A DNA stretch of 48,083 bases from Candidatus Omnitrophota bacterium (GCA_028715415.1 JAQURX010000014.1:1-48083), one strand, 5' to 3'. Shown: positions 8,358-17,122, counted from the stretch's first letter. Program-made: numbers and translations. Notes: generated from the sequence alone by a model not told the origin.

Positions 8358-8936
8358 ATGCCTTGGTGGTTAAATATATTTTGGGATGTTGTTAAATTTT
8401 TATTAGAGAAAATTAGTTATTTTAAGCCTCCGGAAGATAGACCCGAAGTTATTCTTGATAGAATAGAAGGCGATAGGGTTAAAGATGAAAATTATTTTGT
8501 TGCTAAGAATATAGGTTCTAGGGCAGCTCTTAATATTGAGATATCAACATTGAATCTGATTACAAAAATGCCTTTTAACTTGAGTGAAGATATCTTTAAT
8601 TTAAGATTTGAATCTACCAAGATTGCTAATTTAGATTCAAAACAGGAAAAACGAATCGATTACAATGTTTATATTGTTGAAAAAAATGGTAACAAAGTTT
8701 TAAGCGATTCGGGGAAAAAGTTATATTTTATGCCTATGTTTAATCAAAAATATGCTCAGACAGATATTCATTTACTATTTGAATATAACGATTCATCTGG
8801 CAGAAGATATGTAACGCATTTTAGCATAGGAAAGAATGGCATAGACACAAAAGGAGTTTATTTAATTAGAAAGCCCGAATTAATTAACAAGATGTTTAAG
8901 CGATACGGCATAGTTTATAAGGAAAATAATAAGTAA
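8358..8936 (+). CDS. Orphan hypothetical protein between repeats A and B
   Basis: This protein has 192 residues and I do not recognise it. The open frame extends upstream into repeat A, but the ATG at 8358 with AAGGAAAG just upstream (8345-8352) is the credible start. The N-terminus MPWWLNIFWDVVKFLLEKISYF is amphipathic or hydrophobic and may associate with the membrane. The remainder is mixed alpha/beta with no cysteines or recognisable catalytic motif. Codon use is very AT-rich. It lies between repeat A and repeat B and separates the SPFH gene from purD, which suggests it arrived as part of an inserted cassette. Confidence 0.7.
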   Translation: MPWWLNIFWDVVKFLLEKISYFKPPEDRPEVILDRIEGDRVKDENYFVAKNIGSRAALNIEISTLNLITKMPFNLSEDIFNLRFESTKIANLDSKQEKRIDYNVYIVEKNGNKVLSDSGKKLYFMPMFNQKYAQTDIHLLFEYNDSSGRRYVTHFSIGKNGIDTKGVYLIRKPELINKMFKRYGIVYKENNK

Positions 8937-8968
8937 TTAAGGGAACGGTTCTATTTTTTAGTAATATA

Positions 8969-9145
8969 GCTTTATGGTTTTTGCTGTAGGCGCATTAGAA
9001 GATTTTTGGCACATCTATTAACATTAGTGCGCAAGGATTTACGAGGAGCGGAGGACTATCCTGTAAGATAGTGCTACCCGAAGCGACGAAGTAAACCGCA
9101 GCGCACGGCAAAAATCTTCAGCGCCGGAAGCAAAAACCATAAAGC
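8969..9145. repeat. Structured repeat element B (long hairpin)
   Basis: The left arm begins GCTTTATGGTTTTTGCT at 8969 and its inverted copy ends at 9145; the arms match over about 40 bp with small bulges. Nested inner pairings follow: GTGCGC (9027-9032) with GCGCAC (9101-9106), GGATTTAC with GTAAACC, and ACTATC with GATAGT near the apex. Almost the whole 177 bp can fold into one long interrupted hairpin. A second copy in the opposite orientation starts at 47996 and runs off the window. The element ends a few bases before the purD start and supplies part of its leader. Confidence 0.88.
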
Positions 9146-9158
9146 AAGAGTGAATATT

Positions 9159-10472
9159 ATGAAAATTTTAGTCATTGGTTCTGGGGGAAGGGAGCATGCG
9201 CTGGTGTGGAAGATAGCCCAGTCGCATCTTGCTAAAAAGATATTCTGTGCTCCGGGAAATGGCGGAATTGCTGAAATTGCCGAATGCATAGATATAAAAG
9301 CAGATGATATCCAGAGGCTTTTAGAGTTTGCGCGTAAAGAAAAAATTGACCTTACAGTTGTTGGCCCGGAAGCTGCCCTTGCCCAAGGCATAGTTGATGA
9401 ATTCATTAAATATAAATTAAGAATATTTGGGCCATCAAAAGCTGCTTCTCAAATGGAAGGCAGCAAAGTTTTTTCCAAAGAATTAATGAAGAAGTATGAT
9501 GTGCCGACAGCTGACTTTAAAATATTTGATAATCCGAATGAAGCTTATAAATATATTGAGGAAATCGGTGTTCCTTGTGTAATCAAGGCAGATGGCTTGG
9601 CGCAGGGAAAAGGTGTAGTGGTTGCTAAGTCGATTGAAGAGGCAAAAAAAGCAGTTGAGGCAATTTTAGTTGAGAAAATCTTTGGGGCAGCCGGGAATAA
9701 AATTATAATTGAAGATTGCCTAATTGGCGAGGAAGCCTCAATTTTAGTTATAACAGACGGCAAAAACGTAATTCCGCTTGCCTCAGCCCAGGACCACAAA
9801 AGAATTTTTGATTATGATGAAGGGCCAAATACAGGCGGCATGGGCGCATATTCACCTGCTCCGGTTGTAACAGGTGAATTATTGCATGAAATAATGGAAA
9901 AAGTAATACATCGCACGATAGATGGCCTTGCTAGAGAAGGCATAGTATACAAAGGAGTTTTGTACGCGGGAATTATGATTACCAAAGATGGGCCTAAGAC
10001 ATTAGAGTTTAATGTGCGTTTTGGAGACCCGGAAACACAGGCAATATTACCCAGATTAAAAACAGATCTTTTAGAAGTAATGCTCGCAGTCTCAGAAGAT
10101 AAACTTAGCACTATATTAAAAAGAGGCGGTTTGTCATGGCATGAGCAAGCTGCGGTTTGCGTTGTTTTAGCTTCCGGAGGCTATCCGGGTAAATATGATG
10201 CAGGAAAAGAAATTTTCGGCTTAGGCGAAGCAGGAAAATTAAAAGATATCGTGGTTTTTCATGCTGGAACTAAAAAGTTGCAAGTTGCAAGTTTCAAGTC
10301 TCAAACAAAAATTATTACAAGTGGCGGACGAGTTTTAGGAGTAACCGGATTAGGAAATACTATAAAAGAAGCAATTGATAAAACTTATCAGGCGGTAGAA
10401 AAGATAAAATTTGAAGGAATGCATTATAGGAAAGATATCGGTAGAAAAGCATGTGGAGGAACAAATGAATAA
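9159..10472 (+). CDS. purD: Phosphoribosylamine-glycine ligase PurD
   Basis: This is GAR synthetase, an ATP-grasp enzyme joining glycine to phosphoribosylamine; 437 residues. I chose ATG 9159 (MKILVIGSGGREHALVWK) over an in-frame GTG at 9150 because the protein then begins exactly at the family's N-terminal Rossmann motif. AAGAG at 9146-9150 may serve as a weak ribosome site. The ATP-grasp motifs CVIKADGLAQGKGVVVA and LEFNVRFGDPETQAILPRL are intact. A 7-bp tandem repeat at 10275-10302 inserts a short KKLQVASFKSQ-like stretch just before the C-terminal TSGGRVLGVTGLG motif. Its end overlaps purE by 8 bp. Repeat B lies immediately upstream, so transcription may have to pass through a long hairpin. 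Confidence 0.96.
   Translation: MKILVIGSGGREHALVWKIAQSHLAKKIFCAPGNGGIAEIAECIDIKADDIQRLLEFARKEKIDLTVVGPEAALAQGIVDEFIKYKLRIFGPSKAASQMEGSKVFSKELMKKYDVPTADFKIFDNPNEAYKYIEEIGVPCVIKADGLAQGKGVVVAKSIEEAKKAVEAILVEKIFGAAGNKIIIEDCLIGEEASILVITDGKNVIPLASAQDHKRIFDYDEGPNTGGMGAYSPAPVVTGELLHEIMEKVIHRTIDGLAREGIVYKGVLYAGIMITKDGPKTLEFNVRFGDPETQAILPRLKTDLLEVMLAVSEDKLSTILKRGGLSWHEQAAVCVVLASGGYPGKYDAGKEIFGLGEAGKLKDIVVFHAGTKKLQVASFKSQTKIITSGGRVLGVTGLGNTIKEAIDKTYQAVEKIKFEGMHYRKDIGRKACGGTNE
10275..10302 (+). repeat. 7-bp x4 imperfect tandem repeat inside purD
   Basis: The units are AAGTTGC, AAGTTGC, AAGTTTC and AAGTCTC. The insert lies in the loop before the conserved C-terminal SGGRVLGVTG motif. The CAAG spacing of seven bases matches the repeats in purL and purQ. 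Confidence 0.88.
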
Positions 10473-10947
10473 AATTAGCATAATTATGGGTAGTCAGTCA
10501 GATTTAGAAACAGTGCAAGAGGGAATTAATATTTTGAAAGAATTTAAAGCTAGCTTTGAAGTAAAAGTGTTATCCGCGCACAGAACGCCTAAAGAATTAG
10601 CTTCTTATGTAGAATCTGCATCAAAAAGCGGAGTAAAAGTTTTTATCGCCGCTGCTGGCGGAGCTGCTGCATTAGCCGGAGTAGTTGCAGCTCACACTAC
10701 ACTTCCAGTTATCGGAATCCCTATTGAAACTTCAAGCCTTAAGGGTTTGGATTCTTTGTTATCAACGGTTCAGATGCCTGCAGGAATTCCTGTTGCCTCA
10801 ATGGCTATTGGAAAAGCAGGTGCAAAGAACGCAGCGCTATTTGCTATAGAAATCTTAGGCATCAATGATAAAAAGCTTAATTCCAAGCTAATTGTTTACA
10901 AAAAAGCCATGCGGGCTAAGATAAACAGTATTCGTATAAAAGCATAA
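10465..10947 (+). CDS. purE: N5-carboxyaminoimidazole ribonucleotide mutase PurE
   Basis: This is a class I PurE of 160 residues, converting N5-CAIR to CAIR. ATG 10465 is preceded by an excellent GGAGGA at 10455-10460. Signature segments are IIMGSQSDLE (about 6-15), SAHRTP and AAAGGAAALAGVVAAHT, followed by GIPIETSSLKGLDSLLSTVQMP. The gene overlaps the end of purD by 8 bp and the next start codon overlaps its stop codon (TAATG), showing tight translational coupling. No purK is seen in the window. Confidence 0.96.
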   Translation: MNKISIIMGSQSDLETVQEGINILKEFKASFEVKVLSAHRTPKELASYVESASKSGVKVFIAAAGGAAALAGVVAAHTTLPVIGIPIETSSLKGLDSLLSTVQMPAGIPVASMAIGKAGAKNAALFAIEILGINDKKLNSKLIVYKKAMRAKINSIRIKA

Positions 10948-12008
10948 TGAATAAAACAAAGATAGTTAAGGTTGATCCGGTTAATCCGGAAGAGTACATT
11001 ATCAAAGAAGCTTCAACTGTGATAAACAGCGGTGGGCTTGTAATTATTCCGACTGAAACGGTTTACGGAATTGCCGCGAGCATGCTTAATAAAAAAGCGT
11101 TAGACAGGCTTTATGAGATTAAGAAACGGCCCAAGGATAAGCCGTTTTCAGTGATAATAGGTGATAAACTAAAGATTGAAGAGTTCTCAAGGTCAGTTCC
11201 CATAAGTGCGTATAAACTTGTTGATAAGTTCTGGCCCGGGCCTTTAACAATCATATTGAAGTCAAAAGACAAAGGGACAATCGGTATCAGGATGCCTGAT
11301 AATGAAATAGCGCTTAAGATTATTTCTTCTTCAAGCGTGCCGATAGCTTGTCCTTCGGCAAATCTCTCCGGGTTAGAAGCGCCGATAGATTTTCAAGGCG
11401 CTATAAAAGATTTATCCGGAAAAGTTGACTTGGCGATTGATGGAGGTAAGGCGAAGATCGGTAAAGAGTCAAGTATTGTAGATTTTAGCGTTACTCCTCC
11501 TAAAGTTGTAAGGGTAGGGGCAATTGCGGAAGATATAATCAACCTTGAACTTAACAAAAAGACAGTTCTTTTTGTCTGCACGGGGAATTCCTGCCGTTCA
11601 GTAATGGCTGAAGCGCTTTTGCGCAAGATTATGAGAGAAAAAGGCAGGAGCGATGTTGAAGTCTTATCCGCCGGGATCATGATTTTGGGAGGGTTGTCAG
11701 CTACTGAACACACCTGCGATATACTATTAAGGGAAAAAATGGATGTTTCGGAGCATCATTCGCAGAGGGCAACCAAAGAAATGGTCAAGAAGTCAGACCT
11801 TATTTTAGTTATGGAGAGAAGGCATGAAGAAAAGATCCTGCAAATTGCGCCTGAAGTAAAAAACAGGGTGTTTTTGTTAAAGGAATTTGCTAAAATAGAT
11901 GATAGTGATTTGAATATTATAGATCCGATTGGCAAGTCACGGGAATTTTACGAGGGAACATACGAAGTAATCAAAGAAGCTGTGCAAAGAGTAAGTAATT
12001 TAATTTGA
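10947..12008 (+). CDS. Sua5/YrdC/TsaC domain fused to low-molecular-weight protein phosphatase
   Basis: This is a two-domain protein of 353 residues. Residues about 10-195 form a Sua5/YciO/YrdC domain, which makes threonylcarbamoyl-AMP for the t6A modification of tRNA; VIIPTETVYGIA, KKRPKDKPFSV and KFWPGPLTIIL are visible. Residues about 206-353 form a low-molecular-weight phosphatase with the P-loop CTGNSCRS and a DPIG motif carrying the general-acid Asp. In arginine phosphatases such as YwlE the loop reads CTGNTCRS; Ser here is a conservative variant, so arginine or tyrosine phosphatase activity are both possible. Translation is coupled to purE through the TAATG overlap. Confidence 0.93.
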   Translation: MNKTKIVKVDPVNPEEYIIKEASTVINSGGLVIIPTETVYGIAASMLNKKALDRLYEIKKRPKDKPFSVIIGDKLKIEEFSRSVPISAYKLVDKFWPGPLTIILKSKDKGTIGIRMPDNEIALKIISSSSVPIACPSANLSGLEAPIDFQGAIKDLSGKVDLAIDGGKAKIGKESSIVDFSVTPPKVVRVGAIAEDIINLELNKKTVLFVCTGNSCRSVMAEALLRKIMREKGRSDVEVLSAGIMILGGLSATEHTCDILLREKMDVSEHHSQRATKEMVKKSDLILVMERRHEEKILQIAPEVKNRVFLLKEFAKIDDSDLNIIDPIGKSREFYEGTYEVIKEAVQRVSNLI

Positions 12009-12027
12009 GATTGAAAGGGCAAAGATT

Positions 12028-12489
12028 ATGGAATCAATACTTATTGCGTCTGACCACGCAGGATTTGGTTTAAAGGAAAAAATAAGGCTTTATTTAGAGA
12101 AAAAAGGTTTTAAAGCAAAAGATTTAGGTACATATTCGGAAGATAGGTGTGATTACCCGGAATTTGCCTGTAATTTGGCCAAGGCAATTTCCGAAAAGAA
12201 ATTTAAACGGGGAATATTGATTTGTAAAAGCGGCATCGGCAATTCAATTGTTGCGAATAGATTCCCCGGCGTGCGCGCGGCATTGTGCTACAATAAATTA
12301 TCAGCCCAGCTTTCCCGCGAGCATAATGATAGCAATGTGTTAGTTTTGGGGGCAGGTTTTACCAGCGTTGAGATGGCGAAGAAAATTGTAGAGGTTTGGT
12401 TGGCCAGTAAATTTCAGGGCGGCAGGCATAAAAGGCGCCTTAACCAGATTAAAAAAATAGAAAAGGATATAAAGAAATGGAATCTCTAA
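12028..12489 (+). CDS. rpiB: Ribose 5-phosphate isomerase B
   Basis: This RpiB/LacAB-family sugar phosphate isomerase of 153 residues interconverts ribose 5-phosphate and ribulose 5-phosphate, feeding PRPP synthesis. The N-terminal [13 protein letters not shown] and the active-site loop [12 protein letters not shown] with the catalytic Cys are present. The usual loop is CGTGIGMSI, so Gly-Thr has become Lys-Ser here. [15 protein letters not shown] matches the family's phosphate-binding segment. The gene overlaps glyA by 13 bp. Proximity to purine and folate genes fits ribose supply. Confidence 0.93.
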   Translation: MESILIASDHAGFGLKEKIRLYLEKKGFKAKDLGTYSEDRCDYPEFACNLAKAISEKKFKRGILICKSGIGNSIVANRFPGVRAALCYNKLSAQLSREHNDSNVLVLGAGFTSVEMAKKIVEVWLASKFQGGRHKRRLNQIKKIEKDIKKWNL

Positions 12490-13733
12490 AACATATAAAA
12501 AATACCGATCCGGAAATTTATAACGCGATAACAAAAGAAATCGTAAGGCAGGAAGATAACCTGGAATTGATTGCTTCAGAAAATTTTACTTCTTTGGCGA
12601 TTCTTGAGGCACAAGGCTCGGTTTTTACCAATAAATATGCCGAGGGTTATCCGCACAGGCGCTGGTATGGAGGATGCGAGAATGTGGATGTGGCTGAAAG
12701 CCTTGCAATTGAACGCGCTAAGAAAATTTTTGGAGGCGACCACGTTAATGTGCAGGCGCATTCAGGCACACAGGCAAATATGGCGATTTATTTTACGGCG
12801 CTTGAACTTGGGGATACGGTCCTTGCAATGGATTTATCCGCCGGAGGCCATCTTTCGCATGGCCTGCCGCATAATTTCTCAGGGATGTTTTATAAAATCG
12901 TAGGTTACGGAGTAAGCCCTAAAACAGAATCTTTGGATTACGACGTTATCTTGGACTTGGCGAAAAAACATAAACCAAAGATGATTTTGGCAGGGGCTTC
13001 TGCATATCCAAGGACGATTGATTTTAAGAAATTCCGCGAAATAGCAGATAAAGTCGGTGCTCTTCTTTTTGTGGATATGGCGCATATTGCAGGGCTTGTT
13101 GCAGCAGGGATCCATCCAAATCCTGTGCCTTTCGCTGATTTCGTAACATCAACCACACATAAAACTCTTCGCGGACCGCGCGGAGGATTCATAATCTGCA
13201 AAGAGCAATTTGCAAAAAAACTTGATTCAAGAGTTTTCCCGGGAATTCAAGGCGGCCCATTAATGCATGTTATTGCTGCTAAGGCAATTTGTTTTAAAGA
13301 GGCGCTAACCCCGGAATTTAAAGCTTATCAGGAGCAGATTGTAAGAAACTCAAAAGAGCTTGCCAAGGCTATGGCTGATAATGGATACAGGATTGTTTCT
13401 GGTGGGACAGACACCCATTTGTCTTTGGTTGATTTAAGTAAGAAGAGCATAACTGGAGCAGAGGCCTCTACTGTTTTAGGCCACGCCGGTATTACGGTAA
13501 ACAAGAATTTAATCCCGTTTGATAAAAATACGCCGGCAACAACCAGCGGGATTCGTTTAGGAACTGCCGCGGTAACGACCCGTAAGATGAAGGAACCTGA
13601 AATGCGGAAAATTGCGGAGTTAATCAATAGAACGGTAGAATACAGGGATAATCTGGAAGAAATAAATAAGATCAGGCAAGAAGTATTAAAACTAACAAAG
13701 AGTTTTCCGCTTTATCCGGAGTTAAAAGTCTAA
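12477..13733 (+). CDS. glyA: Serine hydroxymethyltransferase
   Basis: This PLP enzyme converts serine and tetrahydrofolate to glycine and methylene-THF, providing glycine for PurD, one-carbon units for purine synthesis and methylene-THF for thymidylate. It has 418 residues, the standard length. Landmarks are LIASENFTS near the N-terminus, [19 protein letters not shown], the PLP-lysine motif [13 protein letters not shown] (about 224-236) and the C-terminal [13 protein letters not shown] Shine-Dalgarno-like AAGGATATAAAG lies within the end of rpiB, with which the start overlaps by 13 bp. Confidence 0.97.
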   Translation: MESLKHIKNTDPEIYNAITKEIVRQEDNLELIASENFTSLAILEAQGSVFTNKYAEGYPHRRWYGGCENVDVAESLAIERAKKIFGGDHVNVQAHSGTQANMAIYFTALELGDTVLAMDLSAGGHLSHGLPHNFSGMFYKIVGYGVSPKTESLDYDVILDLAKKHKPKMILAGASAYPRTIDFKKFREIADKVGALLFVDMAHIAGLVAAGIHPNPVPFADFVTSTTHKTLRGPRGGFIICKEQFAKKLDSRVFPGIQGGPLMHVIAAKAICFKEALTPEFKAYQEQIVRNSKELAKAMADNGYRIVSGGTDTHLSLVDLSKKSITGAEASTVLGHAGITVNKNLIPFDKNTPATTSGIRLGTAAVTTRKMKEPEMRKIAELINRTVEYRDNLEEINKIRQEVLKLTKSFPLYPELKV

Positions 13734-13736
13734 CTT

Positions 13737-14216
13737 ATGAAAAAAAAGAATATTAGAAACCAAACGTTAAAACATGTGCGTCCTAGTTGGGATGAATATT
13801 TTTTGGAAGTAGCAGGTTTAGTTTCAAAAAGAGCGACCTGTTTACGTAGAAGAGTGGGGGCTGTTTTGGTTAAGGATAAAAGAATTTTGGCGACCGGTTA
13901 TAATGGCGCTCCCAGTGGGCTTAAACATTGCCTTGAGATAGGTTGTATCAGGGAGAAGCTAAACGTCCCTTCGGGGCAGCGGCATGAGCTTTGCCGGGCG
14001 CTTCATGCTGAGCAAAATGCTTTAATCCAGGCTTCTTTATATGGCATTAGCGTCAGAGGAAGCACGCTTTATGCAACAAATCAGCCTTGTATTATCTGTG
14101 CCAAGATGCTGATAAACGCAGGTATCAAAGAAATTGTAATCGCTGAAGGCTATCCTGATGAAATGGCAATGGATTTTTTAAAACAAGCGAAAATAAATAT
14201 TAGAAAAATAAGATGA
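13737..14216 (+). CDS. Deoxycytidylate (dCMP) deaminase
   Basis: This zinc-dependent deaminase of 159 residues is of the ComEB/dCMP deaminase type. It carries the zinc His/Glu motif HAEQNAL and the cysteine pair PCIICAKM, plus the family segment [14 protein letters not shown] with an extra CxxxxC region (HCLEIGC) often seen in dCMP deaminases. It produces dUMP for thymidylate synthesis. It lies 3 bp after glyA, whose methylene-THF product is used in the next step, and overlaps nrdR by 4 bp, so the three form a coherent deoxynucleotide group. Confidence 0.92.
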   Translation: MKKKNIRNQTLKHVRPSWDEYFLEVAGLVSKRATCLRRRVGAVLVKDKRILATGYNGAPSGLKHCLEIGCIREKLNVPSGQRHELCRALHAEQNALIQASLYGISVRGSTLYATNQPCIICAKMLINAGIKEIVIAEGYPDEMAMDFLKQAKINIRKIR

Positions 14217-14686
14217 AGTGTCCCTGCTGCGGTTATAAAGAAGACAAAGTTGTAGATTCCCGTGCAACCGCGGAAGATTCTGCTATCAGGCGTAGGAGGG
14301 AATGCCTTAAGTGCGGTAAGCGCTTTACGACTTACGAATACATAGAAGAAGTTTCTTTGATGGTCGTGAAAAAGGACGGCCGGCGCGAGCCGTTTGACAG
14401 GAAAAAAATTCTCTCTGGTATTATGCGCGCCTGCGAAAAGCGCCCGGTAAGCATGGAAAAGATGGAAGAGGTGGTTGCTCAAATTGAGCGTGCCATCCAA
14501 AGGAAATCCGACCGTGAAGTTTCCAGTGTCCGCGTAGGAGAGCTGGTAATAGAAAAATTAAAAGTTTTAGATGATGTTGCCTATGTCCGTTTTGCCTCTG
14601 TGTACAGGCAGTTTAAAGACGTAGGGCAGTTCATGACAGAATTAAAAGATATGCTTGGCTCTAAAAAGAAGAAGAATAGAAAATAA
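14213..14686 (+). CDS. nrdR: Transcriptional repressor NrdR
   Basis: NrdR senses ATP/dATP through an ATP-cone domain and represses ribonucleotide reductase genes. In its 157 residues the N-terminal zinc ribbon (MKCPCCG ... [12 protein letters not shown], residues 1-43) is followed by the ATP cone (about 48-138, [20 protein letters not shown]). The RRRREC segment of the DNA-binding ribbon is intact. It starts 4 bp inside the dCMP deaminase gene (ATGA overlap). I did not find an NrdR box in this window, and no nrd genes are present here. Confidence 0.96.
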   Translation: MKCPCCGYKEDKVVDSRATAEDSAIRRRRECLKCGKRFTTYEYIEEVSLMVVKKDGRREPFDRKKILSGIMRACEKRPVSMEKMEEVVAQIERAIQRKSDREVSSVRVGELVIEKLKVLDDVAYVRFASVYRQFKDVGQFMTELKDMLGSKKKKNRK

Positions 14687-14703
14687 ACCGGAGAATTCTT
14701 GCT

Positions 14704-15114
14704 ATGGTAGAAATGGAATTAAATAAAATCGTAATTGATGAAAAAAGGCATGACCAGCTGATAGTTTTAAAAGAAAGAAACGGAGACCGCCTTTTACCGA
14801 TAGTAATTGGTTTAGCTGAGGCCTCAGCGATAAAATTAAAGATTAGCGGTTTTAATCCGCCACGGCCCTTAACTCATGATTTATTGCACTCAACTATTGA
14901 AAACTTAGATGCAAAAATAGATAAGATTATTATTGATAAGCTGGAAGAAAATACTTTTCATGCAAAGATTGTCATAAAGACTTCTGCCGGGCATCAAAAA
15001 ATAATAGATGCCCGTCCATCCGACAGCATTGCCTTGGCAGTAAGGGCTCACACGCCGATATTCGTTGAAGACGAAATCATAAAACAGGCAAAGAATTTTA
15101 ACACGAATAAATAA
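14704..15114 (+). CDS. Bifunctional nuclease family (DUF151) protein
   Basis: This 136-residue protein matches the BFN/DUF151 family: LIVLKERNGDRLLPIVIGLAEASAI near the N-terminus, RPLTHDLLHSTIENL in the middle and the strongly conserved DARPSDSIALAVRAHTPIFV at about 101-120. Members have been described as bifunctional nucleases (DNase/RNase), mainly from plant work; the role in bacteria is unclear. It lies 17 bp after nrdR and the same distance before the CCA-adding enzyme gene. Confidence 0.9.
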   Translation: MVEMELNKIVIDEKRHDQLIVLKERNGDRLLPIVIGLAEASAIKLKISGFNPPRPLTHDLLHSTIENLDAKIDKIIIDKLEENTFHAKIVIKTSAGHQKIIDARPSDSIALAVRAHTPIFVEDEIIKQAKNFNTNK

Positions 15115-15131
15115 TCTTTGTAGAAAGCCAT

Positions 15132-16589
15132 ATGAATACCCCTCTTAAATTCTCTTCGGAAGAAATAAGCCTTCTTCGGAAAGTCTATTCTTTCTCAAAG
15201 GAAAATAAAATCAAACTTTTTCTTGTCGGAGGCTTCTTGCGTGATTCTCTCATAGGTTTAAAGAAGAAAAACCCTGATTTTGACTTTTGCTTAAAAGAAA
15301 ATGCCATAAGCTTTGGAAAGAAGCTGAGCTTGAAGTTAAAATGCGGTTTTTTTGTTTTAGATAAAGAGCACGGAGCCTGCAGGCTGGTTAAAAATACAAA
15401 AGACAAGGTTTATACTTTTGATTTTACGGATTTTCGCGGACGGGATTTGGAAGATGACCTTATCCATCGTGATTTTACCTGTAATGCCTTAGCACTTGCA
15501 TTAGAAAGCGTATTTGAAAGCGGAGATTTAAAACCTTTCTTAATTGATCCAACCGAAGGGATTAAAGATTTAAGGAAAAAGATAATTAGATTGGCGGGTA
15601 AAGAGGCTTTTGTTGAGGACCCTTTAAGAATATTACGAGCTTTTAGTTTTTCAGCGCAGCTTGGGTTTAAAATCCATCCGGAAGTATTGAAGTCCGCGCG
15701 GAATTCAAGAAAATTATTGGAAAAGGTTTCTGGAGAGCGTATCCGGGATGAATTATTTAAAGTTTTTGATAGTAATGATGCTTATAAACATTTTGCGCTT
15801 ATTGATAAATTAAATATTTTAGAAGTAATCTTTCCTGAGATAAAGAAAATGCGTGGGATAGGCAAGGGTGCGTATCATCATCTGGATGTATGGGATCATA
15901 CCATGGAAGCGCTCAAGCAATTAGAAATGCTTTATTCTCAATTTGAAAAGAATGAGTTAATACGGGGTTTTCTGGATGAGGTGATTGCCGGTCCGCGTAA
16001 GCGCCGAAGCCTGCTTAAATTTGGCGTGTTATTGCATGATATAGGTAAGCCGAAAGCCTTGCGGCATAAGCAAGGCAAAATAATATTCCATGGGCATGAA
16101 AGAATCGGATTGGATTTCACTAAAGAAATAGTTCAAAGGTTAAAGCTTTCTAATGACGAACTAAACTCTTTGAAGACGATGGTGTTATGGCATTTAAGGC
16201 CAGGTTACTTGGGAGATCAGGAAGAGCTTACGCCAAGAGCAAAGTTCAGGTATTTTCGCGATACTGGCAAGGAAGCGCTTAGTGTCCTGTTGCTCTCAAT
16301 CGCAGATCAGAGGGCAACAAGAGGGCCTCTTACTACAAATGCTTCCAGGGTTCAGCATGAAAAAACCTGTCTTGGTTTAATTAAGGAATATTTCAGGAAG
16401 CAAAAGCAAAAGAAATTTGTGCGGCTAATAAACGGGGATGATTTGATAAGTAGATTTAAATTAGCTCCGTCCCCATTATTCGGGAAGGTTTTGAAAGAAG
16501 TTGAAGAGCTGCAGGCGATAGGGAAGATTAGAAGCAAACAAGAGGCATTTGCACAAGCCGGCAGGATTATCAAAAGCCAAAAGGCTTAA
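15132..16589 (+). CDS. cca: CCA tRNA nucleotidyltransferase / poly(A) polymerase-like protein with HD domain
   Basis: This class II nucleotidyltransferase has 485 residues. The head domain shows LVGGFLRDSLIG and the metal-binding DFDF (about residues 49-52), then HRDFTCNALAL and DPLRILRAFSFSAQLGF, the conserved RNA-nucleotidyltransferase helices. An HD domain follows (LLHDIGKPKALRHK and FHGHERIG, about 296-325). This layout is found in CCA-adding enzymes and in the A-adding or CC-adding halves of split systems; the exact specificity cannot be read here. It ends shortly before a new promoter, so it probably closes the purine and nucleotide transcription block. Confidence 0.9.
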   Translation: MNTPLKFSSEEISLLRKVYSFSKENKIKLFLVGGFLRDSLIGLKKKNPDFDFCLKENAISFGKKLSLKLKCGFFVLDKEHGACRLVKNTKDKVYTFDFTDFRGRDLEDDLIHRDFTCNALALALESVFESGDLKPFLIDPTEGIKDLRKKIIRLAGKEAFVEDPLRILRAFSFSAQLGFKIHPEVLKSARNSRKLLEKVSGERIRDELFKVFDSNDAYKHFALIDKLNILEVIFPEIKKMRGIGKGAYHHLDVWDHTMEALKQLEMLYSQFEKNELIRGFLDEVIAGPRKRRSLLKFGVLLHDIGKPKALRHKQGKIIFHGHERIGLDFTKEIVQRLKLSNDELNSLKTMVLWHLRPGYLGDQEELTPRAKFRYFRDTGKEALSVLLLSIADQRATRGPLTTNASRVQHEKTCLGLIKEYFRKQKQKKFVRLINGDDLISRFKLAPSPLFGKVLKEVEELQAIGKIRSKQEAFAQAGRIIKSQKA

Positions 16590-16603
16590 AGGTATGATTT
16601 TTC

Positions 16604-16632
16604 TTGACATTTTATACTCTTAGCGTTAAGAT
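16604..16632 (+). promoter_or_regulatory. Sigma-70-type promoter
   Basis: TTGACA (16604-16609), a 17-bp spacer and TAAGAT (16627-16632) form a near-consensus housekeeping promoter about 75 bp upstream of the small secreted protein gene. It is one of the two best promoters seen in the window. Confidence 0.75.
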
Positions 16633-16708
16633 TTCTTTTAAATCTTGTCTAAATTACAGTATTCTCTGTAATTAAAATTCCATTAAAAAAAATAAGGAGG
16701 TGAAAAAA

Positions 16709-17098
16709 ATGAAAAAGATAATTCTTTTAGCTCTTGGATTAGTTTTTGTTTCTTCGTTAGCTTTTGCTCAAGGCGATGCTATGACTTCGGCTTCTAAGCC
16801 AGTCGCAGCAGAAACAATGACTCTAAGTGGAGTTATTATTGATAATGCCTGTGCTCAAGCTCAGAAACCCGAAGCTTTAGCGGAGTTTGTCAAAACACAT
16901 CCAAAGTCGTGCGCTCTTATGCCAGCTTGTGTTGCCAGCGGTTATTCAATTTACGCTGATGGCAGTTTGATGAAATTTGACAACGATAGCAACGCTAAAA
17001 TTGCAGAGTTTTTGAAGAAAGAAGATAGTAAGTTAGCAGTTGTGGTAGAGGTAAAGAAGAACGAAGGCGGTTTAAGCCTTATTTCCATAAAGAATTAA
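16709..17098 (+). CDS. Small secreted protein of unknown function
   Basis: This protein has 129 residues. ATG 16709 is chosen because a full AAGGAGG lies at 16694-16700; an in-frame GTG at 16700 overlaps that ribosome site. Residues 1-20 form a signal peptide (MKKIILLALGLVFVSS, cleavage after FAQ or AFA). The mature part has three conserved-looking cysteines (DNACAQ, KSCALMPAC) and a pattern SGYSIYADGSLMKFDNDSN followed by a Lys-rich helix and a beta strand. I do not recognise a named domain. It has its own strong promoter, strong ribosome site and terminator, which suggests an abundant monocistronic periplasmic or surface protein. Confidence 0.85.
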   Translation: MKKIILLALGLVFVSSLAFAQGDAMTSASKPVAAETMTLSGVIIDNACAQAQKPEALAEFVKTHPKSCALMPACVASGYSIYADGSLMKFDNDSNAKIAEFLKKEDSKLAVVVEVKKNEGGLSLISIKN

Positions 17099-17122
17099 GA
17101 TCAGGTTTGATAATAATGTAGA

